6,082 nucleotides of DNA from Planctomycetaceae bacterium (GTDB lineage: Bacteria > Planctomycetota > MHYJ01 > SBBU01). The stretch covers positions 1-6,082 of the forward strand of contig SBBU01000265.1 of NCBI GenBank assembly GCA_005239585.1, written 5' to 3'. Both the position numbers and the translations under genes were made by a program. A model generated the notes under the pieces. It had not been told where the DNA came from and searched no databases. It saw only the letters and a program-made list of their open reading frames with translations. This document shows, piece after piece, positions 1-5,580 of this stretch. The stretch's first letter is position 1; every line of letters begins with the position of its first letter.

Positions 1-158
1 CTGAACTCTTGTTGCCTCTGCCCTCTCTTCAAAACAATTCCTTCGATTTTTGGGAGCTATTGCCATCTACACCCCGTAAAAAACTGCTGACACGTGAGCA
101 CGCACCATCCCTCCATCCCTGTGCATTTGGGGCTGCAACAAGTGGGGACGGTGTGGGG
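1..158. other. Left-edge intergenic stretch, no supported gene
   Basis: This stretch lies downstream of the minus-strand operon. The open frames across it on either strand show no family motif. The only weak candidate is a minus-strand ATG at 66-64, open to the left edge for 22 codons (MAIAPKNRRNCFEE...), with a G-rich stretch (ACGGGGTGTAG) just before it. This could be the start of a further minus-strand gene outside the window, but 22 residues without a motif are not enough to call it. Confidence 0.4.
78..100 (-). terminator. Possible weak intrinsic terminator of the minus-strand operon
   Basis: Read on the minus strand, TGCT (100-97) can pair with AGCA (88-85) around an 8-base loop. One base later comes a run of six T (83-78). 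The element begins about 60 bases after the PHP-protein stop codon, a sensible place for the operon to end. The stem is only 4 bp and the loop contains a CACGTG palindrome, so it is far from a strong Rho-independent terminator. The T run is the better half of the evidence. Confidence 0.22.
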
Positions 159-2474
159 TTAATCTTTTGTAGTATAGGTGATCCAGAACGGACTAGACCA
201 GGCCATCTCGTCATCTTCCTGTATTAGGCGAATGTAGTAGAATGACTCGCCTTGCAGTGGTTTTGGATCTGTCCACTCGAGCTTTGCCTCTCTGGTGCCT
301 AGGGGTTCGCGCCTGCTTATCTCCAGCCATTTTGACGGTATCCCATTTATTGTCTCTGTGCTAATTTTTGTGGTGAGTGTTGGAATGTCGGAGATTTGGT
401 ATGGTATCACCTCTTTCCCCAGTTGAATTATAAGAGTTGCATCTGGAGGCGCTTCAATAGTAGCGGTGATGGTATCGACATCGGCAAGATCTGTGTTGTT
501 TTCCCATTCAAAGGTCTTTTGATTTGGTTGTTGAATTGGTTTGTCGCCTGCTTGAGACATGAACTTAACCGGATCGAAACCTATTGCACGGACCTCGACA
601 AAACGGCCCTCTGAAAGGCTTGCTTTTCCTTTCCAAAGACCGTATTGCCCCTCAAACGTGTGACCTTCCCAGCCCCAGCGAAGATATATGCGAGGGTTGC
701 TCCCATCTTTGCCATTCCACGCATGAATGACCTGATTATTTCGCAGGATCTCGACTGTCCTCAGTGGGGCGGTGCCGATGACTTGCACTGAAAAAGAGGG
801 TTTGTCATTTGTCTTGAAAATACTCCCCATCAATTGACCATTTGCCTCAGCGACTAGTATGATGGGGACACCGCTGGTAGCGAAAGTCCGTCTGTTATGA
901 AAAGCGTCGAAGATTGAAGAGCGTGTAAGATCCTTTGCGAAGAGCCCGCAAAGACCCTTTCCATATCCTGCGCGACCTGTATGATCATCTGTACTCCCCA
1001 TCAACCCCATCTTGAGCCCTGCCGCGAGCGCCTCCTGAACTGTGTCACCTGTCTTGCGAATGCGTCTGTCTTCGGAAGAACCCCAGTTGGAGCAGATTTC
1101 AATTAGCGGCACAAGATGCGGATACTTTCTATAACCAGAGAATGTCCAGTTTGCTTCTACTTTTGGGTGGTGGGGGATTGCAATCACAGAATTTTTTTGC
1201 TTGGCTAGTTTTTCAAGGAGCTGGTCCAGATGTGATGTCTCCTCTACGTCTTTTGAATAGATTGGTCCATGAGGGTGTTCATGATAAACATTATGATGCC
1301 CGGGCTTGTTCGAAGTCCATTCATAGGCGTAGAATGTACAGAAGCGTTTATCCTCGTGAAAGCCATGAACGGCTTCCATGTATGTCTTGATTTTATCACT
1401 AGTCCATGGGATCACAAAACGGTCTTCTGAATGATCCGAGACAGCAGCAAAGGCAAGGTTTTCAACATTGCGACCCCATGTGTATGCGTCGCTGGGATAA
1501 CCGATTCCATCTGAAAATACAGTGTGGCAATGGATGTCACCCATGTAGATATGATAGCCTTGTGGAAGCCATCCTATACTGATTGGATTGCTTTCAAATG
1601 ACCATTTTCTCGACTCATCTTCGACTCGAAACGTCAAGACTCCCTTTGATTCGATTGAAACTCTTTCAAAGACATGGTTGCCGTTATCTTTTTCTGTGAA
1701 TGTATAACTTTCCGGGAGGTTCTTACATCCCTTCGGACTGGGTATTTTCACTGTCCCACGATAATCGTGTGCGATGTTATTAAACTCATCAAGACAGGTG
1801 ATCGTAACTGGAAATGGTTCCCCAACAGCCGCGTTCAACCACGTACGGACATACAACCGAAATGGTGCCTCTGATTTGAGGGGGAGTTTCATTCTTTCGA
1901 GTCTTCTGTATTCACGATTCCCGCGTGTATCAACTGCAACAACAAACTCGACGTTTCGAAAGTTATGAGAGGGGACCTGAAAGCGTTTCACATCGAGTTT
2001 TATTGTATCACCTTTTTTAAGAGAGGCGCGATTGACCCCGATAACCAGAAAACCTGTCCCAAAGTTGTGCACAACCGGATTGAGTGACAATTCAACCCCC
2101 GGGTTTGAGCATGTTGCTGTGACGAATCCAGGTTCTTTTTCATTGATGCTGAATCTCCCGACGCCGCGGGCGATGGACCAGATAAAGTAAGGGCCAATTG
2201 CGATGCTTCCTCCCCTTGCTATTCCCTCCTGACCGACTAGGTATGTTATTTTCAGGTCGGCTGGTTTTGCTACGATCTGAGGTGATTTTGGTTCAAGTTG
2301 AGCGGCGGATCCATCATTAAGAGGATCTGTCTTGCTCCATTTCCTTATGTAGGTTGCCCACTGTGTATAGTGATCGTCCTTTTCTGTCCCCCAGAAATTT
2401 ATTGAATGAACATAATCTGAATGGCAGCCATTGAGTAGTGTGAACAAGAAAAGCAGGGCGCAGATTTGTCTCAT
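159..2474 (-). CDS. DUF3604/PHP-type metal-dependent hydrolase, predicted lipoprotein
   Basis: This 771-residue protein is predicted to be an envelope-anchored metal-dependent hydrolase of the PHP superfamily, DUF3604-like. It starts with a hydrophobic signal segment ending in a lipobox (L14-N15-G16-C17), which predicts lipidation at C17. Residues about 70-195 form a beta-rich N-terminal domain (TYLVGQEGIARGG) and about 200-300 look Ig-like. The PHP core covers about 312-540: GDIHCHT at 312-318 (H315, H317), SDG with D322, DH at 347-348, YEW with E385, HH at 435-436 and STDDHTGRAGYG from 494. These are the usual metal-binding positions and all are present. The rest, 541-771, is a beta-rich tail ending in IRLIQEDDEMAWSSPFWI, a form common at DUF3604 C-termini. 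The start overlaps the stop of the enolase-like gene by ATGA and has no clear ribosome binding site, so translation is probably coupled. The substrate is unknown; PHP relatives act on phosphoesters. Family assignment is fairly sure, reaction unsure. Confidence 0.88.
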   Translation of the reverse strand: MRQICALLFLFTLLNGCHSDYVHSINFWGTEKDDHYTQWATYIRKWSKTDPLNDGSAAQLEPKSPQIVAKPADLKITYLVGQEGIARGGSIAIGPYFIWSIARGVGRFSINEKEPGFVTATCSNPGVELSLNPVVHNFGTGFLVIGVNRASLKKGDTIKLDVKRFQVPSHNFRNVEFVVAVDTRGNREYRRLERMKLPLKSEAPFRLYVRTWLNAAVGEPFPVTITCLDEFNNIAHDYRGTVKIPSPKGCKNLPESYTFTEKDNGNHVFERVSIESKGVLTFRVEDESRKWSFESNPISIGWLPQGYHIYMGDIHCHTVFSDGIGYPSDAYTWGRNVENLAFAAVSDHSEDRFVIPWTSDKIKTYMEAVHGFHEDKRFCTFYAYEWTSNKPGHHNVYHEHPHGPIYSKDVEETSHLDQLLEKLAKQKNSVIAIPHHPKVEANWTFSGYRKYPHLVPLIEICSNWGSSEDRRIRKTGDTVQEALAAGLKMGLMGSTDDHTGRAGYGKGLCGLFAKDLTRSSIFDAFHNRRTFATSGVPIILVAEANGQLMGSIFKTNDKPSFSVQVIGTAPLRTVEILRNNQVIHAWNGKDGSNPRIYLRWGWEGHTFEGQYGLWKGKASLSEGRFVEVRAIGFDPVKFMSQAGDKPIQQPNQKTFEWENNTDLADVDTITATIEAPPDATLIIQLGKEVIPYQISDIPTLTTKISTETINGIPSKWLEISRREPLGTREAKLEWTDPKPLQGESFYYIRLIQEDDEMAWSSPFWITYTTKD

Positions 2475-3733
2475 TGAACTGTCCAGAGTTTTTTCAGTTT
2501 TTTCTCTGATATGCGTATGCCGAAACCCGGTTCTCCCGTGAGGCTGAATTTACCATCTTTAAACTGAAATCCAACAGGTTCTACATCTGGAAATTCAATG
2601 TCATCTGCCTCTACAAGGTCGCTGTTCGGCACGGATAGGGCGACATGTATTGCCCCATAGACACCTACCTTGGTTCCAAAGTTATGGCAGACAAGTTTTG
2701 CGCCATATTTTTCTGCCTCTTCTGCCCATTTTCGCAGCCACAGTATACCGAAGACCTTCATATCTGGTTGGGCTATATCAACAAGACCTGTCTTTAGGTA
2801 GGAATTCACCCATTCTTCTGAATAATTCCACACCGATTCCCCCTCGGCGATAGTGATTGAAATTTTCTCTGCTTTCAACTGCTCTTTCAGCTTTGTATAG
2901 ACACTTACTTCTTCAGGGAGCATCTCTTCAAGCGCAAAGACCTCTGCCTCTTGAGTTTTCTGGACAAATTCCATAACCCACTCGGGATGGCCTTTGTAGC
3001 CGTTGTTTCCATCGACGAAAATGCGTACCTTCGGTCCGACAGCTTTTCTTATAGTCAGAACCGCCTCGATATCTGACAGTACGCCGGCATGATCGCCCTG
3101 CATGCGTCCGGGTCTTCCAACTTTTACTTTTAATACATTGAATCCTTGTTTCTTGACAACCCATTCTGCCTTTTTGGCAAGCCTTTGCATCTTATCCTTT
3201 GCCTCGAATGGATAGTCATTGAGGTCCTTTCCCTCAACGAGGTCCTCGAAGTATAGGGTCGAGTCATATCCATCAACCGAATCGCGCTTTAGGTCTCCCC
3301 ACAACTTTGCAATGGGCTTTTTCAGAACTTTTCCGATGATGTCGAGGATTGCTACATCTAGTCCGCGCAATTGGTATGCAAGGTCTTTATGTTTTTCGGC
3401 GATGCCTACTATGACGCCCTCTTTGATTTCAAAGAGATCAAATGGATTCATCCCGATCAGGGTCTTGCATGGTTTGGGTTGCTGAGGATTGCCTACACCG
3501 TAACCTACCAACCCATGCTGATTTGTGTAGATTACTGCAATGTGTTCCAGCCCCTTTTTATTCCTCGTCCCAATATAGGCATTTGGTGCGACAAGTGCGT
3601 ATCTTTCTCCCTCTGCCGTAAAACAACAGATCTTTTCAATTCTGATTTCCTTTTCACTTTGTGTTATCTCATTGGAGAGGTGACTGCATGAGCAAAGAAT
3701 GAAAGCAAGTAAGAATCGCAATGTGGTTTTCAT
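2471..3733 (-). CDS. Enolase-superfamily (mandelate racemase/muconate lactonizing type) enzyme, predicted lipoprotein
   Basis: This 420-residue protein has the mandelate racemase/muconate lactonizing enzyme fold. The N-terminal capping domain covers about 30-150, including RGLDVAILDIIGKVLKKPI at 123-141. The barrel follows, with KVKVG giving a KxK pair (K202, K204), and metal ligands D241 (FVDGNNGY), E269 (FALEEM) and E299 (IAEGES). D324 (AQPDMKVFG) and H350 (VCHNFGT) match the Asp-His dyad of the mandelate racemase subgroup. Such enzymes remove a proton alpha to a carboxylate with Mg2+, giving racemization or dehydration of sugar acids; the substrate here cannot be read from sequence. Oddly, it begins with a signal peptide and lipobox (L13-C14-S15-C16), whereas the family is normally cytoplasmic. 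The start is chosen because it gives a complete signal peptide; no good Shine-Dalgarno precedes it, but a promoter does. It is first in an operon with the PHP hydrolase. Confidence 0.9.
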   Translation of the reverse strand: MKTTLRFLLAFILCSCSHLSNEITQSEKEIRIEKICCFTAEGERYALVAPNAYIGTRNKKGLEHIAVIYTNQHGLVGYGVGNPQQPKPCKTLIGMNPFDLFEIKEGVIVGIAEKHKDLAYQLRGLDVAILDIIGKVLKKPIAKLWGDLKRDSVDGYDSTLYFEDLVEGKDLNDYPFEAKDKMQRLAKKAEWVVKKQGFNVLKVKVGRPGRMQGDHAGVLSDIEAVLTIRKAVGPKVRIFVDGNNGYKGHPEWVMEFVQKTQEAEVFALEEMLPEEVSVYTKLKEQLKAEKISITIAEGESVWNYSEEWVNSYLKTGLVDIAQPDMKVFGILWLRKWAEEAEKYGAKLVCHNFGTKVGVYGAIHVALSVPNSDLVEADDIEFPDVEPVGFQFKDGKFSLTGEPGFGIRISEKKLKKLWTVQ

Positions 3734-3741
3734 TAATGTAG

Positions 3742-3769
3742 AATATACAGCCTGGGTTGATCAAATCAA
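3742..3769 (-). promoter_or_regulatory. Putative sigma70-type promoter of the enolase-PHP operon
   Basis: On the minus strand TTGATT (3769-3764) and TATATT (3747-3742) are separated by 16 bases and match the -35 and -10 consensus at 4/6 and 5/6 positions. Only eight bases lie between the -10 box and the ATG at 3733, so transcription would begin within a base or two of the start codon. This fits the lack of a ribosome binding site. The call is by eye in an AT-rich gap, so it is moderate at best. The same 139-base gap must also hold the promoter of the divergent Kelch gene, which I could not place. Confidence 0.4.
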
Positions 3770-3858
3770 GGCCATGTATCGTTTATATGGTACTCTTGAT
3801 AAATTATTAGATAGACTCTTGATTTCCCGGTAGGAATTTTAACAATGGTAAGTAATAG

Positions 3859-3867
3859 AAGGTGGAG
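3859..3867 (+). promoter_or_regulatory. Ribosome binding site for the ATG at 3873
   Basis: AAGGTGGAG lies five bases upstream of the ATG at 3873 and is close to the ideal AAGGAGGTG. It is the best Shine-Dalgarno near the 5' end of the Kelch gene. It argues that the true start is 3873, in a different frame from the long Kelch frame, and not the GTG at 4000. The latter has only an AAGGAG (3978-3983) sixteen bases away, too far for efficient use. Confidence 0.6.
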
Positions 3868-3872
3868 TATTG

Positions 3873-4022
3873 ATGTATCATAGGGCATTCTTATTTAGCG
3901 CTCTTGTTTTACCCATTCTTTATCAGGAACAAAATGTTCGAAATATTTTTTGCCAACAGGAGAAACTCGAAGAACTCAAGGAGCTCATAAAAAAGCTCGG
4001 TGATAATGATTCCCAACTGTGA
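3873..4022 (+). CDS. N-terminal piece of the Kelch gene: signal segment plus start of HEAT-like helix
   Basis: This 49-residue frame starts at an ATG with a strong ribosome binding site. It begins MYHRAFLFSALVLPILYQ, a short hydrophobic core after a basic residue, fitting a signal peptide or membrane anchor. It ends in a charged amphipathic helix (EKLEELKELIKKLGDNDSQL) and then TGA. The last part matches the first helix of a HEAT-like repeat whose second helix (DKAQKSIIELV) lies in the following frame. It is therefore most likely the true 5' end of the Kelch gene, not an independent small protein. As it stands, translation ends here unless the ribosome shifts +1 at CTG-TGA. Confidence 0.55.
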   Translation: MYHRAFLFSALVLPILYQEQNVRNIFCQQEKLEELKELIKKLGDNDSQL

Positions 4023-5211
4023 TAAAGCGCAGAAGAGTATAATAGAGCTTGTAAGAGAAGATGTAAAGGCTGGAAAAGAGATAAAGGCGTTTGTGAAGGA
4101 ACTAAAAGATACATTGCAGAAGACAGGAGACAAGGAGGTAAAGGCAGGAGTTGGGGTTGTTATTGAGGTTCTGACACAAGGTAGATGGGAGAAGTTAAAA
4201 GATGCACCCATTGAAGGAAGGGCGCATCACACTGGCATACGCTGGAAAGATAAGATAATAATCTGGGGTGGCGAGACTAGGGCAAAGTTGTACAACGACG
4301 GCGCTATACTTGATCTTGAGGAGAAGAGCTGGGAAAAACTGAAAGATGTGTCTATTAAAAAAAGGAGCGATCACACTGGAATACTCTGGGAAGATAAACT
4401 AATAATATGGGGTGGGAAGGGTGACGGCGGTTCTTGCAACGATGGCGCTATACTTGATCTCAAGGAGAAGAGCTGGGAAAAGATGAAAGAGGCGCCCATT
4501 AAAGGAAGGAGATTGCATACCGCCGTCCTTTGGCAAGATAAGCTAGTAATCTGGGGCGGCAGAGCTGATCGCGGGTATTGCAACGACGGAGCTATATTTG
4601 ATTTCAAGGAGAAGAGCTGGGAAAAGATGAAAGAGGCGCCCATTGAAAGTAGGTCCGTTCACACCGGCGTAGTTTGTGGAGACAAGCTAATAATTTGGGG
4701 TGGCAGGGGAGGAAAGGGATTTTACAACGACGGAGCTATGTTCGATCTCAAGGAAAAGAGCTGGGAAAAGTTAAAGGATGCACCCATTGAAAATAGAAGC
4801 TATCATACTGGCATGATCTGGAACGAAAAGTTATTAATCTGGGGTGGCGTTAGTTTTGGCCTCATAAAGGATAACACCGATGGAGCTATATTTAATCTCA
4901 AGGAAAGGAGCTGGGAAAAGATACAAGAGGCGCCTGTTAAGGGAGGGTATGTTCACAACGACAGGATATGGGAAGATAAGCTGATAATTTGGGGCGGCCA
5001 TGATGGCAAGTTTTATAAAGACGGAGCCATACTTAATCTCAAGGAAAAAAGCTGGGAAAAGATTCAAGATGCACCCACAGAAAGAAGGGGCATTCACACA
5101 GGCTTGATTTGGAATGATAAGCTAATAATCTGGGGGGAGAGAGTGCTGCTGGCAGGTCTTGCAACGATGGCGTTATATTTGATCTCAAAGGAAAGAGCTG
5201 GAAAAATCTAA
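4000..5211 (+). CDS. Kelch-like beta-propeller repeat protein, central open frame
   Basis: This 403-residue frame has a GTG start. Residues 8-58 are helical and lysine-rich, resembling a HEAT-like repeat (DKAQKSIIELV, KEVKAGVGVVIEVL). From residue 61 there are Kelch-like units of about 48 residues of the form W-E-K-(x)5-R-(x)2-H-T-G-(x)2-W-x-D-K-L-I-I-W-G-G-(x)n-N-D-G-A-I-x-D-L-K-E-K-S. Unit tryptophans are at 63, 111, 159, 207, 255, 305 and 352. The pattern is that of bacterial 'HTAVW...MIVWGG' Kelch repeats. The last 24 residues (from ERVLLAG) break the pattern and are out-of-frame readthrough after a lost G near 5137. The GTG is poor: no spaced ribosome binding site, and it would omit the signal segment at 3873. 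It stands divergent from the enolase operon and convergent with the efflux gene. The coding strand is very rich in purines and lysine codons. The fold is confident; the role is unknown. Confidence 0.72.
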   Translation: MIMIPNCDKAQKSIIELVREDVKAGKEIKAFVKELKDTLQKTGDKEVKAGVGVVIEVLTQGRWEKLKDAPIEGRAHHTGIRWKDKIIIWGGETRAKLYNDGAILDLEEKSWEKLKDVSIKKRSDHTGILWEDKLIIWGGKGDGGSCNDGAILDLKEKSWEKMKEAPIKGRRLHTAVLWQDKLVIWGGRADRGYCNDGAIFDFKEKSWEKMKEAPIESRSVHTGVVCGDKLIIWGGRGGKGFYNDGAMFDLKEKSWEKLKDAPIENRSYHTGMIWNEKLLIWGGVSFGLIKDNTDGAIFNLKERSWEKIQEAPVKGGYVHNDRIWEDKLIIWGGHDGKFYKDGAILNLKEKSWEKIQDAPTERRGIHTGLIWNDKLIIWGERVLLAGLATMALYLISKERAGKI

Positions 5212-5351
5212 AAGAGGCGCCCCTCGAACCAAGGGCAGGTAACACTGGCAAAATCTGGGGAGACAAGCTAGTAATCTGGGGTGGCTTTAATTGGGGCTGT
5301 ACCAAGTATTACAACAACGGGGCTATATTTGAATTCCCCGTTATATGGGAT
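4186..5351 (+). repeat. Eight tandem Kelch-like coding units of about 144 bases
   Basis: The unit tryptophan codons lie at 4186, 4330, 4474, 4618, 4762, 4912, 5053 and 5199. Spacings are 144, 144, 144, 144, 150, 141 and 146 bases. All are multiples of three except the last, which shows the missing base. DNA identity between neighbours is high: 4461-4500 and 4605-4644 are identical over 40 bases, exactly one unit apart. This implies recent unit duplication or gene conversion. Kelch propellers most often have six or seven blades, so eight units would be at the upper end. Confidence 0.8.
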
Positions 5352-5354
5352 TAG
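5133..5354 (+). CDS. C-terminal piece of the Kelch gene in a shifted frame (rest of unit 7 and unit 8)
   Basis: In the frame of codons beginning at 5133, the sequence reads GGESAAGRSCNDGVIFDL, which completes unit 7. Unit 8 follows, with its tryptophan codon at 5199-5201: KSWKNLKEAPLEPRAGNTG, KIWGDKLVIWGG, then NNGAIFEF and a TAG stop at 5352. All hallmark positions of the earlier units are kept except the His-Thr pair, which reads Asn-Thr. This frame has no start of its own. Conservation of the repeat after the break means the frame was lost recently or is still read by slippage on the G run. Confidence 0.6.
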   Translation, partial: GGESAAGRSCNDGVIFDLKGKSWKNLKEAPLEPRAGNTGKIWGDKLVIWGGFNWGCTKYYNNGAIFEFPVIWD

Positions 5355-5422
5355 TCCGATTTTTCCAAGCTTTTCAGATTATCGAGGGATGAGATACGAT
5401 AGAGAGCCCATTTTGATCGTCA

Positions 5423-5500
5423 AAAATTTCGAAAACGCGTTTTCGAAATTTTGGAAAAGCGCTTTTCCAAAATTTTGGGAAATGCGTTTCCCAAAATTTT
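5423..5500. repeat. Three overlapping palindromes between convergent genes, possible bidirectional terminator
   Basis: Palindrome 1 (5423-5452, 30 bases, centre CGCG) and palindrome 2 (5446-5475, 30 bases, centre GCGC) are perfect. Palindrome 3 (5469-5500, 32 bases, centre TGCG) is perfect outside its central bases. Neighbours overlap by seven bases of AT-rich arm. The inner arms differ between copies (TTTCGAAAA, TTGGAAAA, TGGGAAA), but both arms of each palindrome change together. The block lies in the 226-base gap between the Kelch stop (5354) and the efflux stop (5581) and ends in a T run (TTTTT), so it could end transcription from one or both sides. It could also be a mobile palindromic repeat or a protein-binding array. 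Nothing else recognisable lies in the gap. Confidence 0.75.
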
Positions 5501-5580
5501 TCTGAGCCTGTCAGCACACATATAGTTCAACCTGTTTGATTTTTAGCGGCATTCATGTTGCTGTACAAGTGGGAGTAGTT

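Larger units (their letters stand above)
3873..5354 (+). pseudogene. Kelch-repeat secreted protein gene interrupted by two compensating frameshifts
   Basis: Read as one unit, this region encodes about 494 residues: a short N-terminal signal segment (FLFSALVLPIL), a helical HEAT-like segment, and eight Kelch-like units running to a TAG at 5352. The frame starting at 3873 stops at TGA 4020-4022, inside the HEAT-like segment. The protein pattern (LGDNDSQL, then DKAQKSIIEL) resumes one base later in the next frame. If two bases were restored between CTG and TGAT, the junction could read SQLRDKAQ, the usual HEAT form. The second break is in a six-G run (5132-5137). One extra G would give WGGESAAGRSCNDG and carry straight into unit 8. 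The shifts are +1 and -1, so start and stop share a frame. Explanations are decay, assembly error, or frameshifting that yields alternative products. The pieces are described separately. Beta-propellers of this kind usually bind other molecules; no partner is evident here. Confidence 0.7.

Noticed and set aside
1..66. Start of another minus-strand gene at ATG 66-64
   Set aside because: Only 22 codons are visible, with no motif and a mediocre ribosome binding site; it can be decided only with sequence to the left.
1142..1390. Plus-strand open frame of 82 codons inside the PHP gene
   Set aside because: It is antisense to the conserved metal-binding core of the PHP protein and has no recognisable family.
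3757..3787. Plus-strand promoter TTGATC/TTTATA for the Kelch gene
   Set aside because: The spacer would be 19 bases and both boxes are weak; no convincing alternative was found in the gap.
4017..4023. Programmed +1 frameshift like that of RF2
   Set aside because: There is a Leu codon before UGA, but it is CUG not CUU, and there is no Shine-Dalgarno-like stimulator a few bases upstream. Kept only as a possibility under the frame-break finding.
4371..5305. Minus-strand open frames with repeated GASF/FSQLF motifs
   Set aside because: They are antisense shadows of the Kelch units; the repeats reflect the plus-strand coding pattern.
4186..5351. Non-coding tandem repeat or CRISPR-like array
   Set aside because: Unit spacing is in whole codons, and protein-level conservation of Kelch positions explains the periodicity.
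5423..5500. CRISPR array
   Set aside because: The repeats are adjacent, overlapping palindromes with no spacers between them.
5281..5505. 74-codon plus-strand open frame ending in a repeated peptide (AFSKFW, AFPKFW, RFPKFF)
   Set aside because: The repeated peptide is just the translation of the three palindromes. The first part overlaps Kelch unit 8 in another frame, and no ribosome binding site is seen.
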